Source: Caldifarciminota bacterium
GTDB taxonomy: Bacteria; Hydrothermota; Hydrothermia; LBFQ01
DNA length: 45,290 bases
NCBI GenBank assembly: GCA_027003075.1
Contig: JALWYV010000045.1
Location: 1-45,290, forward strand
Reading direction: 5' to 3'
The notes under the pieces were generated by a model that saw only the letters and a list, made by a program, of their open reading frames with translations, was not told the DNA's origin and searched no databases. The position numbers and the translations under genes were made by a program. Each line of letters begins with the position of its first letter. Position 1 is the first letter of the stretch. Of this stretch, positions 31,832 to 39,942 are shown one piece after another.

Positions 31832-33247
31832 ATGTTACGAGATCTCCACGAGCGCACGAAGGATCTGTCCGGGAGGTTCATACCTTCACCCGACAGACCC
31901 GACCCCTTTAGGGCGTGGGAAGGGACGGAAACGGTTCCCCTCCCCCTTTTGGACGATCCCTCCTTACCCTGTAGGTACCTCTTCCAGCCAGTACCCGACC
32001 CCTCCCCCTTCACTCTGGAGAGTATATCTAAGTTTCTTGAACTCGGGGCGGGTATAACCGGAATTTACGGAGACGTATACCGCACGGTGAGGGCCAACCC
32101 CTCCGCCGGCAACCTCCACCCGGAGGAAACCTACCTTCTCCTGCCTGACGGCGCCCTCTACCATTACAACGTCAAGGATCACGCCCTCTCCCTGAGGGGA
32201 AGACTCAGACCTCCGGAAGACCTCCTACCCGATGGGGGGTTCTTCGTGATAACCACGGCCATATACTGGCGGACCCTCTGGAAGTACGGTGTAAGGGGGT
32301 TCCGATACGCCCTTCTGGATATCGGTCACCTGTACGGCTCCTTTAAGGCCTCTGGCCATCTCATGGGATGGAGGGTTATGCCCCTCTGGAACGCCTCTCC
32401 CGACACTCTTGAGCGTATTCTGGGGTTTGATAAAATCAGGTTCCCGGATGGAGAGGGAGAGTACCCCCAGCTGGCCATGGCCGTCGTCCCACCGCTCTCA
32501 ACCTACCCATCCACCCTGCCCATAGACCTGTCCGAGGGGGCGGAGTTCTACGGTGAGCCGAACCGTTTAAGCCCCGACGCCGTGGTATTTGAGGACGTAC
32601 TGGCCCTTGAGAGGGAGACCCGTAAGGGGTACGTGGATGAGATGGAGATGCTCCGTTCCCCCGCCGTTCCCCACATAGACCGGTTCAAGGGGATGTTTCC
32701 GGAGGGGTGCAACGCCGTGGAGGTCATAAGGAGGAGGAGATCCCCCTTCATCTACAGGGACGACAACTTCGTATCGCGGGACGTCCTTGAAAACATGGTT
32801 GAGGTGGCCCACGCGCTGAGGGAGGAAGGAGTAACCTTCAAGGTCTTCACCCAGAGGGTTCTGGACACGAAGGACGGGGCCTACGACCCCTACCTGAACC
32901 CCCTTAAACTGGGCAGGATAAGGGACTTTCTGGTTAAACTGACTTGCAACCAGAAGCACTGTGGGGACGCCAACCTCAACTTCGTCATCGTCTCCAACCT
33001 TGACCTCGCCTACGAGGTGCCAAAGCTTTACAGGACGATCCACTACAGATCGGGGGCCCTCGGTCAGATCTTTTACCTCCTCGCCGAGGTCTTCTCGTTG
33101 AACGGTAACGCCATAGGATGCTTTAACGACGACCTCCTCGCCGTCTACGGTATAACAGACCTCTCCTATATACACCACGTTAGCGTGGGGATAGGGAACA
33201 CTCCCGAAAGCTGGAAGGCAAAACCCTTCAGGTACGTGAGGAAGTAG
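31832..33247 (+). CDS. SagB-type tandem nitroreductase-fold dehydrogenase
   Basis: The 471-residue protein carries two nitroreductase-like FMN domains. The first (about 55-235) has VYRTVRANPSAGNLHPEETYLL and FRYALLDIGHLYGS, matching SagB-type dehydrogenases that oxidise azolines or related substrates. The second (about 290-471) has AVEVIRRRRSPFIYRDDNFVSRDVL, RSGALGQIFYLLAEVFSLNGNAIGCF and a final HHVSVGIGN. SagB works with cyclodehydratases in peptide natural-product clusters, but none is adjacent, so it may be a stand-alone oxidoreductase. It is a single-gene unit with a leaderless-type promoter. Confidence 0.82.
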   Translation: MLRDLHERTKDLSGRFIPSPDRPDPFRAWEGTETVPLPLLDDPSLPCRYLFQPVPDPSPFTLESISKFLELGAGITGIYGDVYRTVRANPSAGNLHPEETYLLLPDGALYHYNVKDHALSLRGRLRPPEDLLPDGGFFVITTAIYWRTLWKYGVRGFRYALLDIGHLYGSFKASGHLMGWRVMPLWNASPDTLERILGFDKIRFPDGEGEYPQLAMAVVPPLSTYPSTLPIDLSEGAEFYGEPNRLSPDAVVFEDVLALERETRKGYVDEMEMLRSPAVPHIDRFKGMFPEGCNAVEVIRRRRSPFIYRDDNFVSRDVLENMVEVAHALREEGVTFKVFTQRVLDTKDGAYDPYLNPLKLGRIRDFLVKLTCNQKHCGDANLNFVIVSNLDLAYEVPKLYRTIHYRSGALGQIFYLLAEVFSLNGNAIGCFNDDLLAVYGITDLSYIHHVSVGIGNTPESWKAKPFRYVRK

Positions 33248-33254
33248 TCCCCCT

Positions 33255-33260
33255 TACAAT
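33255..33260 (+). promoter_or_regulatory. -10 box for the TtuA-rhodanese gene
   Basis: TACAAT ends 10 nt before ATG 33271. Confidence 0.5.
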
Positions 33261-33270
33261 TGTCGGCGTT

Positions 33271-34644
33271 ATGGCTCTTACGTATTCCAAGTGCGGTCTT
33301 CCTGCGATGACGGTTGAGGTGAAGGGGTTGGGGGTCAGGTGTTCCGAGTGTAAGAGGGAGGAGGCCGTAATAGATCTGAAGTACGCCCGGAAGAAACTCT
33401 GCCCGAAGTGTTTTACGGACTTCTTTGTACGCCGGGTAAAGCGCACAGTTGAGAAGTACCGGATGTTCGGACCCAAAGATAGGGTAGCCGTAGCCCTCTC
33501 CGGCGGTAAGGACAGCGTTGCCCTTCTGGACGCCCTGAAGAGAGCCTTCCCGGACCAGGACATTGTCGCCTTCTACATAGACCTCGGCATACACCACTAC
33601 TCATCCCACCTGAAGGAGAAGGTAAAGGCCCTGACCGACAGGTTAGGGGTACCCCTGTACATCTACGACCTCAAAGAGCGCGAGGGGTACGTAATAGACG
33701 ACTTCCTTACCACGAAGTTCCGCAGCAAGATGTGTTCCGTGTGCGGTATAGTCAAGAGAGCGGTCTTCACCCAGATGGCGAAAGAAGTGGGGGCGACGGT
33801 AATGGCCACGGGCCACAACCTTGACGACACCGTGGGTACCATGCTCTCGGCCTTCTTTGCCGGGGACTTTGAGTCCATAAGCCGCCTTAAACCGGTACTG
33901 AAGCCTCTCATTCCGGGTCAGCCCAAGAAGGTAAAACCCCTCTTCAATACCCCGGAGATGGAGGACCTTTACTACGTCGTTATAAACGACCTCCCCGTTC
34001 AGGAGTGCCACTGCCCCCACTCCTTCGGTGCATCCGTCAGTAAGTACAAGCGCATGCTTGACGAGATGGAAAAGAGCAACCCCAACGTCAAGTTCCAGCT
34101 CCTCTCCGTTTTCCTCAAGAAACTGGTTCCCATGTACGAGAAGGTCAAGGAGATGGAGGAGGAGAGGACTCAGGTCTTCCTTGAAGTGAAGGAGTGTAAG
34201 GTGTGCGGACTGCCAACGTCCTCACCCGACGGTATATGCTCAAGGTGCCGCAGGGTGGCGATGCTGAAAGAGAGGGGCGGCCAGAAGGTGGAGATCTCTG
34301 CGGAGGAGGTGAGGTCCCTCATGGAGGAGGGGAAGCGGGTGGTGTTCGTTGACGTAAGGTCGCCCTCCGCCTATCGGATGGAGAGGATACCGGGGGCCAT
34401 AAACGTCCCTAAGGAGGAGTTTGAGTTCAACCAGAGGAAGGCCATAAAGAAACTCCGGAGGAAGTACGGTAAGGGTACGGTATTCGTCACCTACTGCTAC
34501 GCTGGCAGGGAGAGCTACCCGGTCGCCGTGGCCCTGAGGAGGGGAGGCCTGAAGGGGTACAGTCTCCTTGGAGGAATAAGCGAATGGAAGGAGAAGGGCG
34601 GCGAGGTTGAAACCAGCGATGCGGAAGTGAAAACCGGTACGTAG
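33271..34644 (+). CDS. TtuA-type tRNA 2-thiolation protein fused to a rhodanese domain
   Basis: The 457-residue protein has an N-terminal zinc-finger region (RCSEC ... LCPKC), the ATP-pyrophosphatase P-loop AVALSGGKDSVALLDAL, GIHHYSSHL, CSVCG and ATGHNLDDT. A CHCPHS segment is in the position of the third Fe-S cysteine, and a second zinc finger (CKVCG ... CSRC) follows near residue 310. This is the TtuA/Ncs6 group that makes 2-thio-ribothymidine at tRNA position 54 in thermophiles. Residues about 340-450 are a rhodanese domain with active-site Cys in VTYCYAGRES. The fusion suggests built-in persulfide delivery. It converges on nadC with a one-base gap. Confidence 0.88.
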   Translation: MALTYSKCGLPAMTVEVKGLGVRCSECKREEAVIDLKYARKKLCPKCFTDFFVRRVKRTVEKYRMFGPKDRVAVALSGGKDSVALLDALKRAFPDQDIVAFYIDLGIHHYSSHLKEKVKALTDRLGVPLYIYDLKEREGYVIDDFLTTKFRSKMCSVCGIVKRAVFTQMAKEVGATVMATGHNLDDTVGTMLSAFFAGDFESISRLKPVLKPLIPGQPKKVKPLFNTPEMEDLYYVVINDLPVQECHCPHSFGASVSKYKRMLDEMEKSNPNVKFQLLSVFLKKLVPMYEKVKEMEEERTQVFLEVKECKVCGLPTSSPDGICSRCRRVAMLKERGGQKVEISAEEVRSLMEEGKRVVFVDVRSPSAYRMERIPGAINVPKEEFEFNQRKAIKKLRRKYGKGTVFVTYCYAGRESYPVAVALRRGGLKGYSLLGGISEWKEKGGEVETSDAEVKTGT

Positions 34645-34645
34645 C

Positions 34646-35458
34646 CTACACCACGACCTCCAGACTTATATCAACGGGCAGGGCCGCCTTTGTGAGGGTG
34701 CCGACGGATATCCTATCCGGCCCCAGAGAGGCGTATTCGGAGATGTTCTGAAGGGTTATGCCCCCGGAGATCTCCACCTTAAATCCCATCCTCCTCGCCA
34801 TAGGTATGGCCTCCTTTAATATCCCGATGGGCATGTTGTCAAGGAGTACCCAGTCTACCTGAAGACCCTCAAGACTCGCAAGCTCTTCCACGCTCTCAAC
34901 CTCCACTATGAGGGGAGTATGGGGCCTTACCCTCCTGAAGTTCCGGACGGCATCCCTTAAGGATCCGGCTATCCGCTTGTGGTTGTCCTTTATCATGGCT
35001 ATTTCGGAGAGGGTGAGACGATGGTTGTACCCTCCTCCAGCGCGTACGGCGTACCTGTCGTAGTAGCGCAGGAGTGGCATGGTCTTGCGGGTGTCGTACA
35101 CGGGTACTCCCCCTGCACTCTTCACGAACTCGGCCGTAAGGCGGGCTATCCCGCACATCCTTGAGAGGATGTTCAGAAGCGTCCTCTCAATTAAAAGTAC
35201 GTCCCACGCAGGCCCAGATATCTCCGCCAGAACTTCCCCCGGCTGAAACCTCTCCCTCTCCCGCACTTTCGGGTCAATTTTTACAGAAGGGTAAAGATGG
35301 GTTACGGCCTTAAAGAGCGGGTCGGCGGCCATGATACCCTCCCCCTTCGCCAGAACTACCGCCCTTACCCTGCCGTTGGGAACGGTACTCGTAGTCGTTA
35401 TATCCCCGAAGGGGGCGTCCTCCCGAAGGGCCAGACGGAATACCTCCACCGGATCCAT
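34646..35458 (-). CDS. nadC: Nicotinate-nucleotide pyrophosphorylase (carboxylating) NadC
   Basis: The 270-residue enzyme converts quinolinate and PRPP to nicotinate mononucleotide in NAD synthesis. The landmarks are LREDAPFGDITT, ERTLLNILSRMCGIA, YDTRKTMPLLRYYDRYAVRAGGG..HR, MIKDNH, EVESVEEL, LLDNM and EISGGITLQNI. The length fits the family. No nadA or nadB is adjacent. It is divergent from the ankyrin gene, with -10 boxes 20 bases apart. Confidence 0.96.
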   Translation of the reverse strand: MDPVEVFRLALREDAPFGDITTTSTVPNGRVRAVVLAKGEGIMAADPLFKAVTHLYPSVKIDPKVRERERFQPGEVLAEISGPAWDVLLIERTLLNILSRMCGIARLTAEFVKSAGGVPVYDTRKTMPLLRYYDRYAVRAGGGYNHRLTLSEIAMIKDNHKRIAGSLRDAVRNFRRVRPHTPLIVEVESVEELASLEGLQVDWVLLDNMPIGILKEAIPMARRMGFKVEISGGITLQNISEYASLGPDRISVGTLTKAALPVDISLEVVV

Positions 35459-35467
35459 CTCAAGGGA

Positions 35468-35473
35468 ATTCTA
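35468..35473 (-). promoter_or_regulatory. -10 box for nadC
   Basis: TAGAAT ends 9 nt before ATG 35458. Confidence 0.55.
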
Positions 35474-35493
35474 CAGTGGAAGTCCTTCGGGCT

Positions 35494-35499
35494 TACAAT
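35494..35499 (+). promoter_or_regulatory. -10 box for the ankyrin gene
   Basis: TACAAT ends 6 nt before ATG 35506. This favours that start over the in-frame ATG at 35476, which would read through both promoter boxes. Confidence 0.55.
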
Positions 35500-35505
35500 T
35501 TATTA

Positions 35506-36507
35506 ATGCTTCCGTTGATAGCCTCTCTCCACAGGGCGGCGTGGCAGGGGGACGTTGAGAGGGTTATGAGGGAGGTAAAGCGGGGTGCCGACGTCAACGG
35601 GTACGACGAACGGGGCGAGACCCCCCTCATATCCGCCCTGAAGGGATGGTACTACGGCCCATCCGTTCGCCTCGGCCCCTTCATCCTGAAGGTGCAAGCA
35701 CCTGTAAAGGTCAACGGGTGGGAACTGGTCGTCCGCTACCTCCTCTCCCACGGAGCAGATCCCAACCTGCGGGAGGGGTACGGGGACAGCCTCTGCCCCC
35801 TACACTGGGCGGTACGCATCGGGGAGAGGGCGGTTAAACTCCTCCTCAGGTACGGGGCCGATCCCGAGTGCCGTGCGTCCGGGGGAATATCTCCCCTTCA
35901 TTACGCCGCCTTTTACGGTAGTGTTGATGTGATAAAGTCCCTCCTGAAGGCCGGAGCGGACGTTAACGGCAGGGACGATGAGGGACGCACCCTCTTACAT
36001 TACGCGGCCTACAACTGCAGCATGAACGTTATAAGGTACCTTGAGGGGGTACCTTCGGTGGACTGGGGAGCCGTGAGCAAAGCAGAACACACGGTAGCCA
36101 TGTACGCAACGCACAGGTGCAAGGCCAAGGATATATTGACCCTTGCGGTTGATAAAGGGAAGAACGTGCTTCACAGGGATAAGAAGGGGCTGAACCTACT
36201 CCACTGGATGATATTGAACGCCGAGAAAGAAAAGGAGATCGTGGATCTGATATTCTTCGCCCGCGGCGAGATTCCCGGACTTTTAAAGGCGAAAGTGCCG
36301 CCCTGTGGCATAAGCGGCCTCCACCTTGCAGCCATAGCAAACCGACCACGGGTGTACCTGAACCTTCTGGGTATACTGAAGGACTATCCGGTTGATATTC
36401 ACAAATGCTTTAAGAGCGCTCCGGAGGGGAAGTTCTACGCCCACCAGCTCCTGAAGCTGAACTCAAAGAAGTTCGTACCCGAAAAGGAACGTCCGGCTAT
36501 CTTCTAA
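35506..36507 (+). CDS. Ankyrin-repeat protein
   Basis: The 333-residue protein contains about five ankyrin repeats. They are marked by AAWQGDVERVMREVKRGADVN, VVRYLLSHGADPN, PLHWAVRIGERAVKLLLRYGADPE, PLHYAAFYGSVDVIKSLLKAGADVN and LLHYAAYNCSMNVIRYL, followed by more degenerate repeats (LHWMILNAEKEKEIVDLI, LHLAAIANRPRVYLNLL). These bind proteins. No signal peptide or catalytic domain is visible, so it is likely cytoplasmic with an unknown partner. Its stop codon overlaps that of the convergent membrane gene. Confidence 0.85.
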   Translation: MLPLIASLHRAAWQGDVERVMREVKRGADVNGYDERGETPLISALKGWYYGPSVRLGPFILKVQAPVKVNGWELVVRYLLSHGADPNLREGYGDSLCPLHWAVRIGERAVKLLLRYGADPECRASGGISPLHYAAFYGSVDVIKSLLKAGADVNGRDDEGRTLLHYAAYNCSMNVIRYLEGVPSVDWGAVSKAEHTVAMYATHRCKAKDILTLAVDKGKNVLHRDKKGLNLLHWMILNAEKEKEIVDLIFFARGEIPGLLKAKVPPCGISGLHLAAIANRPRVYLNLLGILKDYPVDIHKCFKSAPEGKFYAHQLLKLNSKKFVPEKERPAIF

Positions 36508-37073
36508 CCCTCCATCAGGGTATCCGCAAACACGCCCATGAAGGAAACGTAAAAGACCCCCATAACCGTTAAAAGACCCAGATTGACGACCGGATCCCCA
36601 CCGGACAGGTACCCGTAGAAACCTACGAGGAGCGGAACCTGAAGCACGGCCGCAATGAACCCCATGCTCACGCCCGCCACCTCCCCCATGGCCGACGTGA
36701 GGGTACAGAGGAGGGAGGAGGAGAGGGTCCACACTGCTATACCGGGGGCGAAGGCGTACACCGGGGCGGAGGACACCACCGATACCACGGCGGAGACGAG
36801 TACGTTTAAAATGGACGAGACCACGAAAACGACGGCGGACATAAGGAACAGGGTCCCGGAGTTTCCGTACCGCATCGTAAGGCGATATACCGCACCGTCC
36901 TCCCAGAGCGCCCGTGCCACACCCTCCGCCACGGTTATGCTCCCGACGAAGGTGGCCATACTAAGGGAAACGCCCCACTCCACACCTATCAAAGATAGGA
37001 AGATTACGAGAGCGAAGGAGACGGAGAAGGGGATGAGTATCCCCCTCCTCCCCTTCAGGAAAGACAGGAGCAT
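36504..37073 (-). CDS. Membrane protein, possibly CcmB/ABC-transporter permease-like
   Basis: The 189-residue protein has about six membrane segments (IPFSVSFALVIFLSLIGVEW to FYVSFMGVFADTLME). The layout, with an early charged loop (ARALWEDGAVYRLTMRYG) and a LTSAMGEVAGVSMGFIAAVL hairpin before a PLLVGFYGY segment, is reminiscent of CcmB, the heme-export permease. The similarity is weak and no ccm genes are adjacent. The start at 37073 is chosen because its ATG overlaps the upstream stop (TGATG). The longer open frame to 37208 reads antisense-like sequence inside the phosphatase gene. Confidence 0.55.
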   Translation of the reverse strand: MLLSFLKGRRGILIPFSVSFALVIFLSLIGVEWGVSLSMATFVGSITVAEGVARALWEDGAVYRLTMRYGNSGTLFLMSAVVFVVSSILNVLVSAVVSVVSSAPVYAFAPGIAVWTLSSSLLCTLTSAMGEVAGVSMGFIAAVLQVPLLVGFYGYLSGGDPVVNLGLLTVMGVFYVSFMGVFADTLMEG

Positions 37074-37618
37074 CAGACCTCCACCAACACCCACTCGCCG
37101 CTTCCGCGCAGGTAATCCCAGACCGTATCGTCCACTGGAAGACCGAGGAGTTTCCGGCGCAGGATCTCCATGGTCAACTGATGGGTAACTACAATCACGT
37201 TCTCCCATCCCCTCTTACGGGAGTAGTTCAGAACGTCCTTTACGAAACCCTCAACCCTTCCGGCCACGTCAAGGAGGCTCTCCCCTCCCGGTAAACGGAA
37301 GTCAACCGTGAGAGCCTCCGGATGCTCCCTCTTTATCTGTTCGGAGTAAGCCCCCTCCCATTTCCCCATGTGCCTCTCCCTTATGCGCCAGTCGGAGAGG
37401 AGGGGGACCTCCCCGTACCTGTTCAGGAGCAGCCTCCCCGATAGCACCGCCCTCTTGAGGTCGGACGTGTATATCACGTCCGGACGGATGGGTATACCTT
37501 CCGTCGCCTCCCAGAACCGGGTGAGGGCCTCAGGGTAAGGCTCAACGTCGGACCACCCCTGAAGGCGTTTGGCGTCGTTCCAGCGGGTACGGGCGTGTCT
37601 TATAAGTACGAACCTCAT
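37073..37618 (-). CDS. Histidine phosphatase (phosphoglycerate mutase-like)
   Basis: The 181-residue protein belongs to the histidine phosphatase superfamily. RHARTRWN at the N-terminus holds the phospho-accepting His8, where the usual RHG is RHA. IYTSDLKRAVLSG, the RERHMGKWEGA segment and VVTHQ with the second His follow. It is too short for the classical glycolytic mutase and lies in the CobC/phosphoserine-phosphatase size range; the substrate is not clear. It sits between ndk and the membrane gene with one-base overlaps on both sides. Confidence 0.88.
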   Translation of the reverse strand: MRFVLIRHARTRWNDAKRLQGWSDVEPYPEALTRFWEATEGIPIRPDVIYTSDLKRAVLSGRLLLNRYGEVPLLSDWRIRERHMGKWEGAYSEQIKREHPEALTVDFRLPGGESLLDVAGRVEGFVKDVLNYSRKRGWENVIVVTHQLTMEILRRKLLGLPVDDTVWDYLRGSGEWVLVEV

Positions 37619-38013
37619 CAGAAGAAGAAGGATAACTCCCTCTGGGCGTTTTCATAGGAGTCGGAGGCGTGGACGGCGTTCCTCTCTATACTCTCCCCGA
37701 ACACCGCCCTTATGGTTCCGGGCCTCGCCTCCTTAGGGTTCGTAGCCCCTACGAGTTCCCTTAAGGCCTTAACGGCGTTCTCCCTCTCAACCATGATACC
37801 GACCACCATACCGCTGGTGATGTAGTTCACGAGGTCGTCAAAGAAGGGTTTGTCCCGGTGTACCTCGTAGAACCTCTCGGCCTCTTCCCTACTGAAGTGC
37901 TTACTCTTTATGGCCACGACCTTAAAGCCGTTCTCCTCAAGCATGGATATTATCCTGCCTATAACGTTACGGGCGGTGGCGTCCGGTTTGATCATCAGAA
38001 GCGTCCTCTCCAT
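37618..38013 (-). CDS. ndk: Nucleoside diphosphate kinase
   Basis: The 131-residue enzyme passes the gamma-phosphate of ATP to nucleoside diphosphates through a phospho-His. The start RTLLMIKPDA is characteristic. NPKEARPGTIRAVFG and the final active-site region NAVHASDSYENAQRE hold the catalytic His. The length is slightly short at the C-terminus but within the bacterial range. It leads the ndk / phosphatase / membrane operon. Confidence 0.96.
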   Translation of the reverse strand: MERTLLMIKPDATARNVIGRIISMLEENGFKVVAIKSKHFSREEAERFYEVHRDKPFFDDLVNYITSGMVVGIMVERENAVKALRELVGATNPKEARPGTIRAVFGESIERNAVHASDSYENAQRELSFFF

Positions 38014-38021
38014 AGGCGGCG

Positions 38022-38027
38022 ATTATA
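38022..38027 (-). promoter_or_regulatory. -10 box for the ndk operon
   Basis: A perfect TATAAT ends 8 nt before ATG 38013. Confidence 0.6.
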
Positions 38028-38074
38028 CCGGCGTCGTACTCGCAGGGGTCCCCCGATCCGGGCGTATCCTTCTT

Positions 38075-38080
38075 TATAAT
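38075..38080 (+). promoter_or_regulatory. -10 box for the GlmL-like gene
   Basis: A perfect TATAAT ends 9 nt before ATG 38090. This fixes the start well downstream of the first in-frame ATG (37910), which lies antisense inside ndk. Confidence 0.6.
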
Positions 38081-38089
38081 ACCAGCCCG

Positions 38090-39919
38090 ATGCCGAGAAG
38101 GTACATAGCAACTGACTGTGGAAGTACTACCACGAAGGCCATAATGGTGGAGAAGAAGAAGGAGGGGTGGAGACTCATCGCGAGGGGTGAGGCGCCCACT
38201 ACCGTAGAGAAACCGTTTGAAGACGTGACGATAGGGGTGAGGAACGCCATAAGGGAACTGGAGGAGATAACCGGAATAAGGTTGTTAGACGAGAAGGGAA
38301 ACATCATAAAGATGGAGGAGCCAACGGAAAAGGAGGGGACGAACATCTACGTATCAACCTCCTCAGCGGGGGGAGGACTCCAGATGTTGGTGGTGGGAGT
38401 GGTTAAGAACATGACGGCCGAGTCGGCCGCCCGCGCTGCCCTCGGCGCCGGTGCCATAGTTATGGAGATCATTTCCGTTGACGACGGGAGGAAGCCTTAC
38501 GAGAAGGTTGAACTTATAAGGAAACTCCGCCCCGACATGATCCTGCTCGCTGGTGGGATTGAGGGGGGTACGGTCAAACACGTGGTGGAGCTGGCGGAGC
38601 TGATCGCCGCGGCCGACCCCAAACCCCGCTTCGGCTCAACCTACAGGATGCCGGTGATATACGCCGGGAACTCTCAGGCGAGGGAGGAGATAAAGCGTAT
38701 CCTTGGCGACAAGGTCGCCCTGTACATAGTGGACAACATCCGTCCCACGCTTGACACCGAGAACCTCCACCCGGCCCGTGAGAAGATCCACGACCTCTTC
38801 CTTGAACACGTGATGCAGCAGGCACCGGGGTACGCCAAACTCATGGAGATGGTGGACGCTCCGATCGTTCCGACTCCCGGAGCCGTGGGCATGCTCATAG
38901 AGAGGGTCGCCAGAAAGGAACAGATAGAGGTTCTGGGCGTGGACATAGGCGGTGCCACGACGGACGTCTTCTCCGTCTTCAGGAACTCCGAAGGGGAACT
39001 CGTCTTTAACCGTACGGTCTCGGCCAACCTCGGCATGAGCTACTCCATATCAAACGTGATGGTAGAGGCGGGAATAAGGAACGTCCTCCGCTGGGTACCC
39101 TTCAAGATAAGTGAGTCCGACCTGAAGAACCGTATCCGCAACAAGATGATCCGTCCCACGACCATCCCCATGACCATAGAGAGCCTGATAATAGAGCAGG
39201 CCATAGCCCGCGAGGCCCTGAGGCTATCCCTTGAGCAGCACAAGATGTTCGCCACGGAGCTGAAAGGGGTACAGAAGGGTGGAGATATAGCCCGCGCCAT
39301 AGGTGGGGAGGACGAGGTAACCCTCGTAAACATGATGTCCCTCAACCTGATAATAGGGTCGGGTGGTGTACTCTCCCACGCCCCCCGCAGGGTTCAGTCC
39401 GCTCTGATGATGCTTGACGCCTTCCAGCCGGAGGGGATTACGAAACTCGCCGTTGACAGCATCTTCATGATGCCCCACCTCGGTGTAATATCAACCATAG
39501 ACGAGGAAGCGGCGTGGGAGGTCTTTGACAGGGACTGCCTGATACGTCTCGGTACTGCCATAGCCCCCAAGGGCGTTGAAAAGGAGGGCAAACTCGTACT
39601 TAGGGCTAAAATAGAGTACCCCGACGGCCACACCGAACACCTTGACCTCAACTTCGGTGAGATCAAACGCCTTGACCTACCCCTTGGGGTAAAGGCAAAG
39701 GTTTACCTTGAGCCGGCGAGAGGCATGGACGTGGGTGAGGGGAGGGGTAAGAGGATGATGGCGGAGGTGGAAGGTGGCATAGTCGGCCTGATATTTGATG
39801 GCAGGGGAAGGCCGATCCAGATACCCGAAGATGAGCATAGCAGGGTAGAGAAGCTCCTTGAGTGGTTTGAGGCCCTTCAGGTCTACCCTCACCTTGAGAA
39901 GGTAGCCAAGGCGGCGTAG
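38090..39919 (+). CDS. GlmL/MutL-family ATPase (glutamate mutase-associated)
   Basis: The 609-residue protein has an ASKHA/actin-like ATPase fold. It starts YIATDCGSTTTKAIMVE, with phosphate-binding Asp9 and the STTTK loop. A second motif, VLGVDIGGATTDVFSVF, lies near residue 285. It matches the MutL/GlmL proteins found with coenzyme B12-dependent mutases, thought to be reactivating chaperones. No mutase S/E subunit is in the window, so its client is unclear. It should not be confused with the DNA-repair protein MutL. coaX follows after 23 bases with its own -10 box. Confidence 0.85.
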   Translation: MPRRYIATDCGSTTTKAIMVEKKKEGWRLIARGEAPTTVEKPFEDVTIGVRNAIRELEEITGIRLLDEKGNIIKMEEPTEKEGTNIYVSTSSAGGGLQMLVVGVVKNMTAESAARAALGAGAIVMEIISVDDGRKPYEKVELIRKLRPDMILLAGGIEGGTVKHVVELAELIAAADPKPRFGSTYRMPVIYAGNSQAREEIKRILGDKVALYIVDNIRPTLDTENLHPAREKIHDLFLEHVMQQAPGYAKLMEMVDAPIVPTPGAVGMLIERVARKEQIEVLGVDIGGATTDVFSVFRNSEGELVFNRTVSANLGMSYSISNVMVEAGIRNVLRWVPFKISESDLKNRIRNKMIRPTTIPMTIESLIIEQAIAREALRLSLEQHKMFATELKGVQKGGDIARAIGGEDEVTLVNMMSLNLIIGSGGVLSHAPRRVQSALMMLDAFQPEGITKLAVDSIFMMPHLGVISTIDEEAAWEVFDRDCLIRLGTAIAPKGVEKEGKLVLRAKIEYPDGHTEHLDLNFGEIKRLDLPLGVKAKVYLEPARGMDVGEGRGKRMMAEVEGGIVGLIFDGRGRPIQIPEDEHSRVEKLLEWFEALQVYPHLEKVAKAA

Positions 39920-39929
39920 GTACCGGCGG

Positions 39930-39935
39930 TATAAT
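39930..39935 (+). promoter_or_regulatory. -10 box for coaX
   Basis: A perfect TATAAT ends 7 nt before the TTG start at 39943. Confidence 0.6.
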
Positions 39936-39942
39936 CCGTACC

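Noticed and set aside
37910-38089. Extension of the GlmL-like protein upstream to 37910
   Set aside because: This segment is antisense to ndk, and the ASKHA fold begins at 38090, right after a perfect TATAAT.
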